From Spirochaetales bacterium (GTDB lineage Bacteria > Spirochaetota > Spirochaetia > SZUA-6 > RPPD01): a stretch of DNA of 64,000 nucleotides. Below are positions 17,055 through 26,615 of this stretch, piece after piece. Within the stretch, counting starts at the first letter, position 1. Each line of letters opens with the position of its first letter. A program made the translations under genes and the position numbers. The stretch covers positions 18,166-82,165 of the forward strand of contig JAFGJO010000034.1 of NCBI GenBank assembly GCA_016929065.1. Reading direction: 5' to 3'. The notes under the pieces were generated by a model that saw nothing but the letters and a program-made list of their open reading frames with translations, made no database searches and was not told the DNA's origin.

Positions 17055-17654
17055 CTGCCATATGTAATCATCGGGTTGGGAAATCCCGGAGATGAATACG
17101 CAACTCACCGGCATAACATTGGTTTTCACGTTGTTGATTTTATAGCTGAAAAATGCGGTATTTCTTTCAGAAAGCCGCATTTTTACAGTAATTATTTACT
17201 GGCTGAATGTGTCTATCGGAGAAAGTCTTTTTTTCTGGTAAAACCTATGACCTTTATGAATCGTTCCGGTGAAGTACTGAAAAGCGTGCTACAGCAAACA
17301 AAAACCTCTTTTGAAAATGTAATAATTGTTTTTGACAATCTGGATCTTGAGCTTGGTACGATCAAATTGAAAATCAAGGGATCTTCGGGCGGACATAACG
17401 GACTTGAATCGTTGATTGCATCTGCAAAAACTGAAAATATCAAGCGTCTTGGTATTGGAATTGGCCGGCCCAAACATAAAGGTGATGTCATCAGTTATGT
17501 ACTTGGAACACCCGAACGTCATGATGCAGCGATCCTGGCAGGAGCGGTAAAACGGGCTGCTCTCGAACTGCTGAATTTATCCAACCAGACACTTGTTCAG
17601 GTCATGAACCAGATCAACCGCCGAAATAACGAAGATGATCCGCAAAAAGATTGA
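17055..17654 (+). CDS. pth: Peptidyl-tRNA hydrolase, apparently starting at CTG
   Basis: Pth hydrolyses peptidyl-tRNA released from stalled ribosomes. Family marks are IIGLGNPGDEYATHRHNIGFHVVDF (catalytic His), the KPMTFMNRSGEVL loop, IIVFDNLDLELG and KGSSGGHNGLESL. The frame reopens right after the rplY stop. The first ATG, GTG or TTG in frame is TTG 17076, inside the essential first strand. Upstream of it CTG 17055 lies exactly 6 nt after GAGGAG and would give MPYVIIGLGNPG, the normal family start. I therefore annotate CTG. An out-of-frame ATG at 17062 is followed at once by TAA. Confidence 0.9.
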   Translation: MPYVIIGLGNPGDEYATHRHNIGFHVVDFIAEKCGISFRKPHFYSNYLLAECVYRRKSFFLVKPMTFMNRSGEVLKSVLQQTKTSFENVIIVFDNLDLELGTIKLKIKGSSGGHNGLESLIASAKTENIKRLGIGIGRPKHKGDVISYVLGTPERHDAAILAGAVKRAALELLNLSNQTLVQVMNQINRRNNEDDPQKD

Positions 17655-19035
17655 ATATTTTTTTAACATACACAAATTTCTTCAACACTCCAGGATACTG
17701 GTGGCATATTCAGGCGGGCCGGATTCCACAGCTTTGCTGTTTTTGCTGAAAGAACTGCAAACCATGTACAATTTAAAGCTTGCCTGTGCATATGTTGACC
17801 ATGGAATCCGGTCACCATCAGAAAGCAGAAAAGAGCGGGATCTAGTCAGACAAAATTGCGGAAATCTTGATATTCCCTGTTATTATCATGATATTCCCTT
17901 TGGAGAGCTTGCGGTGCTGAAGAAAAAAACCGGAAGAAGCATGGAAGAACTCGCACGTGAGAAACGGTATTCTTTTTTTAACGAGCTTCAGGCGGATTTT
18001 CCTCATACTGCTGTTGCGACAGGACATACAGCTGATGATCAGCTTGAAACCATTTTCATGAGGCTGTGCCAGGGATCCGGTCCTGCCGGTTTACAGGGAA
18101 TACAGCCTGTCTCCCGGTCAATCATGCGGCCTCTTCTGGACTGCTCGCGTAAAGAAATTCTTGATTATTTGACCGGAAACAAAATATGCTATTCAACCGA
18201 TTCAAGCAATCTGGAAACGGTATATCTGCGCAATAAAATACGGCATTTGCTCGTTCCAGTCGTGAAAGAGATTTTTCCCGGTATTCGGCGGAGCATGGAA
18301 TCGGTCTCTGCCAAGATGGCAATGACACAGCAGTTTATTGAAAAAACCGCCGCAGAAAAGCTTTCCTGGGAATCTGCACAAAATGGCTATTGCATCAGAA
18401 AAGATATTTTTTTTAAGGAATCTCCGGCTGTTCGCCTCGAATCTGTTTACCAAATTTACAGACAATTTTTTAGAAGATTCTGTTCCGATTTGTATTTAAA
18501 ACAACGGCTTCCCTATAAATTTCTCCTTCCATTGCTGGGATCGGCCGCAAGGGATGAGAAAAACAGGGTATTCTGCACAGGCCATGGGATAAAATTCAGC
18601 ACCCGACAGCAATTCCTTTTTTTGGAATCATGTGTTGTCTCTCCTGTGAAAAAGGATTATGTTATATCTGTTGAAATCGGGAAGCCATTCAGGTTTCAGA
18701 ATCTTTCAGGAACATTTTCTTGTTCTGAACCGTTACAAAAAGAATCTGAAAATGCTGTTTTTATACAAGAAAACGAAATGGTTCCGCCGGTTATTGTACG
18801 GTCATGGCACGACGGCGACAGAATTTACCTGGGATATGGACGAAAAAAAATCAAAAAAATATTTCAGGACTGGAAATTAAATAGCGAACAACGGCATTTG
18901 ATACCGATTGTTGAGGACGAAAAAGGTATTTTGGCCATTGTGGGCAGATTGTTTGGCGGAAAAAATATTGTCCGGTTTACCAAAAAAGGAGAACGTGTTC
19001 AATCCGGAAAAATGCTTGTTCTGGACTTGCACTGA
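17635..19035 (+). CDS. tilS: tRNA(Ile)-lysidine synthase
   Basis: TilS attaches lysine to C34 of the AUA-reading tRNA-Ile. The PP-loop ILVAYSGGPDSTALLFLL binds ATP, and the catalytic-domain segments CAYVDHGIRSPSE, ATGHTADDQLETIFMRL and RPLLDCSRKEI follow. A C-terminal TilS domain (about residues 385-466) holds DGDRIYLGYGRKKIKKIFQDWK. Length 466 is normal. The ATG at 17635 overlaps the end of pth by 20 nt. Confidence 0.95.
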   Translation: MIRKKIEYFFNIHKFLQHSRILVAYSGGPDSTALLFLLKELQTMYNLKLACAYVDHGIRSPSESRKERDLVRQNCGNLDIPCYYHDIPFGELAVLKKKTGRSMEELAREKRYSFFNELQADFPHTAVATGHTADDQLETIFMRLCQGSGPAGLQGIQPVSRSIMRPLLDCSRKEILDYLTGNKICYSTDSSNLETVYLRNKIRHLLVPVVKEIFPGIRRSMESVSAKMAMTQQFIEKTAAEKLSWESAQNGYCIRKDIFFKESPAVRLESVYQIYRQFFRRFCSDLYLKQRLPYKFLLPLLGSAARDEKNRVFCTGHGIKFSTRQQFLFLESCVVSPVKKDYVISVEIGKPFRFQNLSGTFSCSEPLQKESENAVFIQENEMVPPVIVRSWHDGDRIYLGYGRKKIKKIFQDWKLNSEQRHLIPIVEDEKGILAIVGRLFGGKNIVRFTKKGERVQSGKMLVLDLH

Positions 19036-19150
19036 AGTAATAATTTCAATACATTAATAAAAGCAAAGATACATCGATTTATCATACTGTCTACATTGGC
19101 CTTTCAGTTGGTAAATAAAATATTTTTCAAACGATAGCGGAGAAGTAACA

Positions 19151-21070
19151 TTGGATATGAACAGACAAAATAACGACAATAATAACCCGCAGAACCAGCG
19201 CGGAGGAATCGGAAGCCGTCTTACCTTATATATTATAATAGGAATAGCAGTTTTTATCTTTGTGTTTATCATAACACAGGACAATACATTCAACCTGGTT
19301 GAAACGAATTATTCGCAGTTCCTTACCGACCTTGAGAAAACCGAATCAGCCGAACGGATTACCAGTGTTGAGTTTTTCCATAACCGCGAAATTATCTACA
19401 AGAAGCAGGATGGGACAACCTATAAAACCATTATTCCAATTGCTGATGAAGAACTCATGAAAGAACTTCGTCAGAAAGAGATAAGTTTTACCGGAAAGCC
19501 GCCGTCACTGGGATTCATGGAAATTTTAATAAACATTCTTCCATGGATACTAATGATCGGTATATTTATTTTTATGTTCCGACAGCTTCAGGGAAGCGGA
19601 AACCGCGCACTTTCGTTCGGCAAAAGCCGTGCCAAACGGTATTTTGAGGGAAATGAAAGGATTACGTTTAATGATGTCGCAGGGCAGGAAGAAGCAAAAT
19701 ACGAGCTTGAGGAAGTTGTCCAGTTTTTGAAAAATCCGCAGAAGTTCACCAAAATCGGAGCAAAGATCCCAAAGGGTGTTCTGCTTGTCGGCATGCCGGG
19801 AACCGGGAAAACACTGCTCGCAAAAGCGATTGCCGGTGAAGCGAATGTCCCGTTCTTCCACATGTCCGGCTCTGACTTTGTTGAGATGTTTGTCGGTGTC
19901 GGCGCAAGCCGGGTCCGCGATCTTTTTGAGCAGGGAAGAAAAAGCGCGCCTTGTATTCTTTTTATCGATGAACTTGATGCAGTGGGCCGAACCCGCGGCG
20001 CAGGTTACGGCGGCGGCCATGATGAACGCGAACAAACGCTGAACCAGCTGCTGGTTGAAATGGACGGTTTTGACACAAAAGTAGGCGTTATTATTGTTGC
20101 AGCCACAAACAGGCCCGATGTACTGGATCCTGCCTTGCTGCGACCAGGGAGATTTGACCGGCAGGTTGTCGTGGATATGCCTGATGTGAAGGAACGTGAG
20201 GATATCATCAAGATCCACTGTAAAAAAATATCCATTGCAACAGACATTGATTTCAACAAGGTTGCCCGGGCGACACCAGGTACCTCTGGCGCTGACCTCT
20301 CCAATCTTGTCAATGAAGCTGCCCTGTTTGCCGCCAGGAAGAACAAGCAGAAAGTTGAAATGGAAGATTTTGAAGAGGCTCGCGACAAGGTTCTTATGGG
20401 TGTGGCCAGAAAATCAAAGGTCATTCCGCCGAAAGAAAAAGAGATGGTCGCATTTCATGAAGCAGGCCATGCTTTACTGCATTATTTTCTTAAAAATGCG
20501 GATCCACTGCACAAGGTGACTGTGATCCCTCATGGACGGGCTCTCGGTGTGGCCATTTCACTGCCTGAACAGGATAATTACAGCAAGAACAAGGGATGGT
20601 TATTGGACAGAATTGTCATTGGTATGGGCGGATATGCCGCAGAAAAGATCAGATATAAAGAGAACACAACCGGTGCACAGCAGGATATCGAACAGGGGAC
20701 CAATATTGCCCGAAGAATGGTCTGTGAATGGGGAATGAGTGATGCAATGGGGCCGATTGCATACGGCCAGAAAGAAGAACCGATTTTTATCGGGAAAGAA
20801 ATTGCACGCCACAAGGACTACTCGGAAGAAACTGCCAAAAAGATTGATAAAGAAATAAAAGATATTGTGCAGACCTGTCTTGGACAGGCAATGAAGATTC
20901 TTACAGACAATAAAGGAAAACTGAAACTGCTTGCGGAAACCCTTGTAACAGTGGAAACACTGAATGACGACGAAATCAGAAAACTTTTGAATATACCAAA
21001 AAAAGTCGATGAAATCGAACAACCAAAAAAAGCTGTTTCCAGACAAAAAAAGACAGTGGTGAAGAAATAG
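19151..21070 (+). CDS. ftsH: ATP-dependent zinc metalloprotease FtsH
   Basis: FtsH degrades membrane and short-lived cytosolic proteins from the inner membrane. Two transmembrane segments (about residues 20-38 and 120-141) flank a periplasmic loop. The AAA module follows: Walker A GMPGTGKT, Walker [14 protein letters not shown], and second region of homology [20 protein letters not shown]. The protease domain has [11 protein letters not shown] zinc ligands. Length is 639 residues. TTG at 19151 has GGAG 8 nt upstream; ATG at 19157 is 6 nt further. It follows tilS after a 115-nt gap. Confidence 0.97.
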   Translation: MDMNRQNNDNNNPQNQRGGIGSRLTLYIIIGIAVFIFVFIITQDNTFNLVETNYSQFLTDLEKTESAERITSVEFFHNREIIYKKQDGTTYKTIIPIADEELMKELRQKEISFTGKPPSLGFMEILINILPWILMIGIFIFMFRQLQGSGNRALSFGKSRAKRYFEGNERITFNDVAGQEEAKYELEEVVQFLKNPQKFTKIGAKIPKGVLLVGMPGTGKTLLAKAIAGEANVPFFHMSGSDFVEMFVGVGASRVRDLFEQGRKSAPCILFIDELDAVGRTRGAGYGGGHDEREQTLNQLLVEMDGFDTKVGVIIVAATNRPDVLDPALLRPGRFDRQVVVDMPDVKEREDIIKIHCKKISIATDIDFNKVARATPGTSGADLSNLVNEAALFAARKNKQKVEMEDFEEARDKVLMGVARKSKVIPPKEKEMVAFHEAGHALLHYFLKNADPLHKVTVIPHGRALGVAISLPEQDNYSKNKGWLLDRIVIGMGGYAAEKIRYKENTTGAQQDIEQGTNIARRMVCEWGMSDAMGPIAYGQKEEPIFIGKEIARHKDYSEETAKKIDKEIKDIVQTCLGQAMKILTDNKGKLKLLAETLVTVETLNDDEIRKLLNIPKKVDEIEQPKKAVSRQKKTVVKK

Positions 21071-21145
21071 TCTGGATACCGGATTCCTGATAGTTAATAT
21101 TTTTATTTAAGGGATGGGGTGGAGTAAAAGTAATCTGTATGCAAC

Positions 21146-21176
21146 ACAGGAAACTTTGATTCCGCCCTGTTTTTTT
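21146..21176 (+). terminator. Possible terminator after ftsH
   Basis: An ACAGG / CCTGT outer stem with a partly paired interior is followed by seven T residues, 75 nt after the ftsH stop. The stem is short, so strength is uncertain. Confidence 0.4.
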
Positions 21177-21311
21177 AAGTGAAACAGGATTATCCCGTGT
21201 TTTTTGTTTAGAATTTTGTTATTATTTGTTACGATAAACAGTAGAAATTGTTTATTATTATAAGACTACAAGAATGGTTCCTCTTTATAAAACAAAGAGT
21301 GATAATTAATA

Positions 21312-21344
21312 ATGATGATGATGATGATGGCTATGAAATACTAG
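21312..21344 (+). other. Six tandem ATG codons opening a 10-codon upstream ORF
   Basis: ATG is repeated six times (21312-21329), followed by GCT ATG AAA TAC TAG. This gives a tiny frame of ten codons ending 21 nt before the protease gene. It is a simple trinucleotide repeat and could vary by slippage. No good ribosome site precedes it. The 21071-21365 gap otherwise holds only AT-rich sequence and the terminator. Confidence 0.4.
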
Positions 21345-21365
21345 TTTATCCCTGGAGTTGAATGT

Positions 21366-23213
21366 ATGAAGATGTCAAAACTGTCAATATTGAATAATAA
21401 TGGATTTGTTGTATTGTTGTTCTGCTGTATAACAGGATTATTTTTTTCCTGTAACACCGTCTATGACATCGCACCAGGTTATATTCCGCCGCTGGAGGCT
21501 GTTCAAAAAGAAGATATCGAGAAAATGCTTGCACAGGGGAACTACCTTGATGCAGTTCAGTATATAAACAGAATAGAACGATCCCGAAACGGTTTGTTAA
21601 AAGAGGAGCTCGAAAAACTTCGAAATCAAACAATAGATATGGTAAAGGCAGATTTCCAGTCGAGTATGGATAAAAAGGATTATGAAAAAGCTATTGCATA
21701 TGTCGATTCAGCGATAAATATCGGCGAACCCGCTTTATTTCCCGGCTGGTCAGTTAAAAAGCTTCTCATGATGCAGGCAGAACTGCAGGAACAGCAGGGA
21801 AATGACTCAGTGGCCGTCCTGACAGCAATCAAGGCCATGAAACACGAAACGCTTACAAACAGCGAATATTCGCATATATTGGAGCTCGCGACAAAACTGG
21901 AAAACAAAACAGCGATCCTCACGGTTATTGCAGAAATGGAAAAACGTCATATGCCCATACCCGAACCGGCAAGGGTAATCACCTCGAAAATCACACCAAT
22001 AAAGAAAGTAATTGACGGAACGGTGACCATATGGGTGTATAAAGGAATTAAATTTGAAAATGGTGTCGGCATGCCAAACAATATTGTCGGGAGCGGTTTT
22101 TTTATTGATCCCCGCGGTTTTATCCTGACCAATTACCATGTGATTGAAAGCGAGGTCAATCCCCAATATGAAGGCTATTCACGCCTGTATATCCGGCTCT
22201 CCGACATGCCGGACCAGAGAATTCCGGCCCGGGTGATATCCTATGACCCAGTTTTTGATTTGGCCCTGCTGAAAACAGAGATTGATCCGAAATACATTTT
22301 TAGCTCCATTGGAGAAACATCAATTGATCCGGGTGACAAAATAAAGGTGATTGGTTCTCCGGGCGGACTGGAGAATACGGTGACATCCGGTATTGTTTCA
22401 GCGACCGGCCGCAGATTTCTACAGCTTGGTGATGCAATGCAGATCGATGCTCCGGTGAATCCGGGGAACAGCGGCGGACCGATCATTGATGAGGACGGCA
22501 GGCTTGTAGGAATTGTTTTTGCCGGGATTGAACAGTTTGAAGGGCTGAATTTCGGTGTTTCGATTGAATGGATAAACAAAGTTCTGCCCCGCATGTTTCC
22601 GGCAAACTCCAAAGACCTCTCTGAATATATTGCTACCCCAATTACCCATTACTGGATGGGATGTGCGGTTGAAAAAACCGAAAAAGGGATGGAAATTATT
22701 TATGTTGTTCCTGGTGAACCGGCATATAATGCCGGGCTCCGCGGTGGTGATCTCATCACCGGAATAAACGGGAAAGAATTCAAAACACTTCGGGAGATTC
22801 AAAGTCTGATGGTCTCTTATGAGTCAAAAACGCTTCTTGCAGTGTCCTGTACCCGCGACAATGAGGCATATACTGCCTATATCAGTCTATCACCCCGGCC
22901 CCGGGTACCGGTAAGTCTGGCTCTGGAACGTGATTCCAAGGTCAATGTGATCTATCCACTTTTTGGAATGAAAATAGACAAGGTAGCCGATGAAGTCTGG
23001 AACAATCATTATGTTGTGCGAAGGATCATTCCCGGGTCGTCTGCTGATGAATTGGGGCTTTCAGTGAACGATCCCATATCAATCCGGGAATGGTTTATTC
23101 ATGAAAAACTGAAGGTTGTCATGATTCAGGTTATGGTGAAACGAAGAAAACTTGGATTTCTTGAAACGTTCATCCAGTTACTTTCGTTTCTTGAAACAAC
23201 AAATTTTATCTGA
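21366..23213 (+). CDS. HtrA-like (S1C) serine protease lipoprotein with PDZ domains
   Basis: A 615-residue predicted lipoprotein: hydrophobic signal ending in the lipobox FFSCN (Cys about residue 29). Residues 40-200 are helical TPR-like. The trypsin-like domain follows, with catalytic His in TNYHVI, Asp in FDLALLK and Ser in APVNPGNSGGPI. A PDZ domain (about 425-510, VVPGEPAYNAGLRGGDLITGING) and a divergent second PDZ (IIPGSSADELGLSVNDPISI) end the protein. It is probably a periplasmic protein-quality-control protease tethered to a membrane, with the helical N-terminal part as an unusual addition. GGAG lies 9 nt before the ATG. Confidence 0.85.
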   Translation: MKMSKLSILNNNGFVVLLFCCITGLFFSCNTVYDIAPGYIPPLEAVQKEDIEKMLAQGNYLDAVQYINRIERSRNGLLKEELEKLRNQTIDMVKADFQSSMDKKDYEKAIAYVDSAINIGEPALFPGWSVKKLLMMQAELQEQQGNDSVAVLTAIKAMKHETLTNSEYSHILELATKLENKTAILTVIAEMEKRHMPIPEPARVITSKITPIKKVIDGTVTIWVYKGIKFENGVGMPNNIVGSGFFIDPRGFILTNYHVIESEVNPQYEGYSRLYIRLSDMPDQRIPARVISYDPVFDLALLKTEIDPKYIFSSIGETSIDPGDKIKVIGSPGGLENTVTSGIVSATGRRFLQLGDAMQIDAPVNPGNSGGPIIDEDGRLVGIVFAGIEQFEGLNFGVSIEWINKVLPRMFPANSKDLSEYIATPITHYWMGCAVEKTEKGMEIIYVVPGEPAYNAGLRGGDLITGINGKEFKTLREIQSLMVSYESKTLLAVSCTRDNEAYTAYISLSPRPRVPVSLALERDSKVNVIYPLFGMKIDKVADEVWNNHYVVRRIIPGSSADELGLSVNDPISIREWFIHEKLKVVMIQVMVKRRKLGFLETFIQLLSFLETTNFI

Positions 23214-23374
23214 CCCGGACAAAACATCTTTTCTTTTCTGTATAAATGCTTGAAATATTCAAATTGGCAAATTACAATTAATTGAGTAAATATATTTCTT
23301 CTAACCGGAAATTGACAGGGGCCAGGCCGTCTGTCAGCCGTGTTTGATACAAGCAGAGGGGCCCGGCAAACATC

Positions 23375-25999
23375 ATGCATCATATATTGATTGTCGAAGA
23401 TGAAAAAATAGTTGCAACTGACATCAAATACATGTTGAAAAAAATTGACATGACCTCTGCCGATATTGCACAGACAGCGACTGACGCATTCGCCAAAATT
23501 CAGGAAAAAAAACCGGATATCATTCTTATGGATATCAATCTGTCTGGTGAAATTGATGGTGTACAGGCGGCTGAGATTATCCTGAAGGATTACAAAATCC
23601 CGGTTATGTATCTGACTGCATATGCTGATGAAAAAACAGTGGAACGGGCAAAACATACAGAACCAATCGGATATCTGCTGAAACCTTTTAATGAAATCGA
23701 ATTAAAGACAAATATCGAGATCGCGCTGTACAAGCAGAAAATCAATGAGAAACTCCGCAGACAGGAGCTCTGGCTGTCCAGTACGCTGACACGGATCGGA
23801 CTGGGGATTATCAAGACCGATGCCGGCATGTCTATCAGCCTTATGAATAATGTTGCTGAAACGATGATCGGGATGACTTTGGAGAAAGCCGAGGGGAAAA
23901 AACTTTCTGAGGTTGTGTCCTTTTTTGATCTGAAAAAAGAAAAAGCTCTTCCGCTAACGGAGTTAAAGAGCAGTCAGCGCACAGTAAGCATTAAAAACAA
24001 TGACGGTCAGTATTTACCCATATCACTCACTGTGCAAAAAGAAGAAAACGATGAGGAAATATCAACAGTCTATTTTTTACAGGACATTTCAGAGAAGCTT
24101 GGTGCGGAAAAGAAAATAAGGAGTACTGAGCAACTTTTGGAACAGACGTTTCAGAGCCTTCAGGACACCCTTTTTATCACCAAGGATGATTTTTCAATAA
24201 TCAATTGTAATCCGGCAGGTATCCGGTTGTTCGGATACTCTGAAAATGAACTGGTCGGGCGGAGCATTTTTTTACTCTGCAATGATGACAGGGAAAAAAT
24301 AGAACAGCTTCAGCAGATTTGCAGGCAGGAATTGTTTTACAGCCGGCATGAATTCGAACTGTACAACAGAAATGGTGAACTCATTTCAACCGAGATTACA
24401 CTCGCGCCGCTGCGTGATGAGAATGAAGCCACGACCGGCTGGGTCTTTACCCTTATTGATATCCGTGAGCGGAAAATATATGAAAGAAGGCTCAAGGAAG
24501 CAAAGGAAACCGCTGAATCCGCCAGCAGGGCCAAATCAGAATTCCTGACAAATATGAGCCATGAATTGCGCACTCCGCTGAACAGTATTATCGGGATGAC
24601 CGAATTGACTCTGGAGACGAGTCTCTCCAGAGATCAAAAAGAATATCTCGAGATTGTTCACCAGTCATCACTGTCCTTTCTTGTTTTGTTGAATTCAATC
24701 CTTGATTTTTCAAAAATCGAAACCGGAAAAATCGAACTTGAAGATACCCTGTTTGATGTGAAAAAAGTTTGTCAGGATGCAATCGATGTCATGAAAGTCC
24801 AGGCGTTTAAAAAGGGATTGGGACTGCGGTTACAGGCCGCGAGTGATGTGCCGGCAACGGTTATTGGCGACCCCCATCGTCTGAATCAGATTATTCTTAA
24901 TCTGATTGGCAATGCAGTGAAGTTTACCGAAACCGGATATGTGCGCCTTACGGTACATATTGATTCTGTTATCGACCACAAAGTAACACTGTTGTTTTCT
25001 GTTGAAGATACAGGTATTGGAATTCCGGAAGACAAGCAGGAGACAATTTTCGAGAGCTTCAAGCAGGTTGACGGCTCAACAACACGAAAATACGGAGGGA
25101 CCGGACTTGGGCTCACCATATCAAAGAAACTTGTAGAGCTCATGCATGGTATTTTATGGGTTGAATCCCGTGTTCATCACGGGTCAAAATTTTCGTTTAC
25201 AGCCCTTTTTGGCCTGACAGAGGAAGAGGTCCCTGAGCTGAAAGGAAAAATACACAATCATGACCAAATAGATGTTTCCGGAAATATGAAAATCCTGGTG
25301 GCAGAAGATGATCTGTTTACCCAGAAAATGATTCAGCGCGCTCTGGAAAAAAGAGGAAATACAGTATTTTGTGTGGATAACGGCAAATCAGCCATTTCAC
25401 TTCTGCATAAAATAAAATTTGATATTTTACTGCTCGATATTAACATGCCGGTCATGGACGGGTATGAGACAGCAAAAATAATTCGGGAATCTGATAACAG
25501 TCATTCGCTGTCCACGCTGCCGATTATCGCAATTACTGCGCATGCCCAGCAAACAGACAGGGAAAAGTGCCTTGCCGCGGGCATGAACGGATATCTGCCG
25601 AAGCCGATTCATATTACGGATCTGGTCAGGACAATTGAATCCTTTCGCCGGAAAGACAGCACATTGGCACATATTCCGGTAATGGATGATAAAACCAGGA
25701 ATGAAATTCAGGAAGAGAAATATGACCTGATTGCACACGATGATGAAAATATTCATGTTCGTATTGAGAAATATATTGAAGAGGTTCATGCGGCAATAAA
25801 GCGGGAGGAACACCACGTGCTTGAACGGCTTGCCGAATATCTTTTAAATGATGTGAGAGAAGCGGGAATGCACAGGATAATTGATGAGACATTCAAGTTA
25901 AAATTGGCAGCTCGGGATGCGACCATGAAGAGAGCAAAGAGCCTGTTTCTGATAATTAAAAAAGGTATTGAGAATTATTTCATTCAGGAAAAGAAATAA
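23375..25999 (+). CDS. Hybrid histidine kinase: REC-PAS-PAS-HisKA-HATPase-REC-degenerate HPt
   Basis: An 874-residue cytoplasmic sensor with no transmembrane segment. It begins with a receiver domain (phosphoacceptor Asp53 in LMDINLSG). Two PAS domains fill about 135-245 and 255-370. HisKA has His396 in FLTNMSHELRTPLNSI, and HATPase_c shows NLIGNAVKFTE, DTGIGIPEDK and GGTGLGLTIS. A second receiver has Asp688 (LLLDINMPVMDG). The last 100 residues resemble an HPt bundle, but the phosphoacceptor His position is Glu821 (LAEYLLND where LAHSLKG is usual). The CheY-like gene 33 nt downstream is the likely partner. Confidence 0.9.
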   Translation: MHHILIVEDEKIVATDIKYMLKKIDMTSADIAQTATDAFAKIQEKKPDIILMDINLSGEIDGVQAAEIILKDYKIPVMYLTAYADEKTVERAKHTEPIGYLLKPFNEIELKTNIEIALYKQKINEKLRRQELWLSSTLTRIGLGIIKTDAGMSISLMNNVAETMIGMTLEKAEGKKLSEVVSFFDLKKEKALPLTELKSSQRTVSIKNNDGQYLPISLTVQKEENDEEISTVYFLQDISEKLGAEKKIRSTEQLLEQTFQSLQDTLFITKDDFSIINCNPAGIRLFGYSENELVGRSIFLLCNDDREKIEQLQQICRQELFYSRHEFELYNRNGELISTEITLAPLRDENEATTGWVFTLIDIRERKIYERRLKEAKETAESASRAKSEFLTNMSHELRTPLNSIIGMTELTLETSLSRDQKEYLEIVHQSSLSFLVLLNSILDFSKIETGKIELEDTLFDVKKVCQDAIDVMKVQAFKKGLGLRLQAASDVPATVIGDPHRLNQIILNLIGNAVKFTETGYVRLTVHIDSVIDHKVTLLFSVEDTGIGIPEDKQETIFESFKQVDGSTTRKYGGTGLGLTISKKLVELMHGILWVESRVHHGSKFSFTALFGLTEEEVPELKGKIHNHDQIDVSGNMKILVAEDDLFTQKMIQRALEKRGNTVFCVDNGKSAISLLHKIKFDILLLDINMPVMDGYETAKIIRESDNSHSLSTLPIIAITAHAQQTDREKCLAAGMNGYLPKPIHITDLVRTIESFRRKDSTLAHIPVMDDKTRNEIQEEKYDLIAHDDENIHVRIEKYIEEVHAAIKREEHHVLERLAEYLLNDVREAGMHRIIDETFKLKLAARDATMKRAKSLFLIIKKGIENYFIQEKK

Positions 26000-26032
26000 T
26001 CGTCGAAACAAACAGAAAGGAGATTTTTACGT

Positions 26033-26428
26033 ATGAGAGTACTTATCGCAGAAGACGACTTTGGAAGCAGAAAATTGCTGCAGAATATACTTGCGGAATA
26101 CGGAGACTGTGATGTTGCCGTAGATGGAGAAGAAGCGATCGAAGCGTTCAAGATTGCCTGGAAAGAACAAAAACCCTATGAACTCGTCTGTATGGATATC
26201 ATGATGCCGAAAGTCAATGGTCAGGAAGCATTGAAGGCAATTCGTGATTATGAGCGGGATTCCGGCATAAAACCGTCAGAAGAAGCAAAGGTGATCATGA
26301 CCACAGTGCTTGACGATCCAAAAAATGTCATTGATGCATTATATAAGGGCGGGGCATCGGCATATGTGGTAAAACCGATCAACAAGGAAAAATTTCTCAA
26401 GGAAATACATGAATTGGGACTGCTGTAG
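26033..26428 (+). CDS. Single-domain response regulator (CheY-like)
   Basis: A 131-residue receiver domain: acidic pocket AEDD near residue 8, phosphoacceptor Asp55 in VCMDIMMPKVNG, switch Thr in IMTTVLDD, and Lys in YVVKPINKEKF. No output domain. GGAG precedes the ATG by 11 nt. It lies just after the hybrid kinase and probably receives phosphate from it, or relays it because the kinase HPt has lost its histidine. A strong hairpin follows the stop immediately. Confidence 0.9.
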   Translation: MRVLIAEDDFGSRKLLQNILAEYGDCDVAVDGEEAIEAFKIAWKEQKPYELVCMDIMMPKVNGQEALKAIRDYERDSGIKPSEEAKVIMTTVLDDPKNVIDALYKGGASAYVVKPINKEKFLKEIHELGLL

Positions 26429-26430
26429 CC

Positions 26431-26460
26431 GGATAGACATTCAAGTATTAATGTCTATCC
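26431..26460 (+). terminator. Perfect 11-bp hairpin immediately after the response regulator
   Basis: GGATAGACATT / AATGTCTATCC (26431-26441, 26450-26460) with an 8-nt loop begins 2 nt after the stop codon. There is no T-run, so it may be a 3'-end stabiliser or a weak or factor-assisted terminator. The remaining gap to 26615 is AT-rich with no further gene seen. Confidence 0.55.
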
Positions 26461-26615
26461 AGCCGGTCATGGAAAATTACTCTTCTTGAACATTCAGGCG
26501 AACTATTTTTTTCACAACTCTATTTTTTCCGGAAATGTCCGATAATATATAGGAAGAAATAGAGCATCAGAGCAGGCACGGCAGTTTTTTTCAGCAGAAG
26601 AGGAGACCAGGTGAT

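Noticed and set aside
23327..23352. TTGACA near the start of the hybrid kinase as its promoter
   Set aside because: No acceptable -10 box lies 15-19 bp downstream; the hexamer is part of a small inverted repeat.
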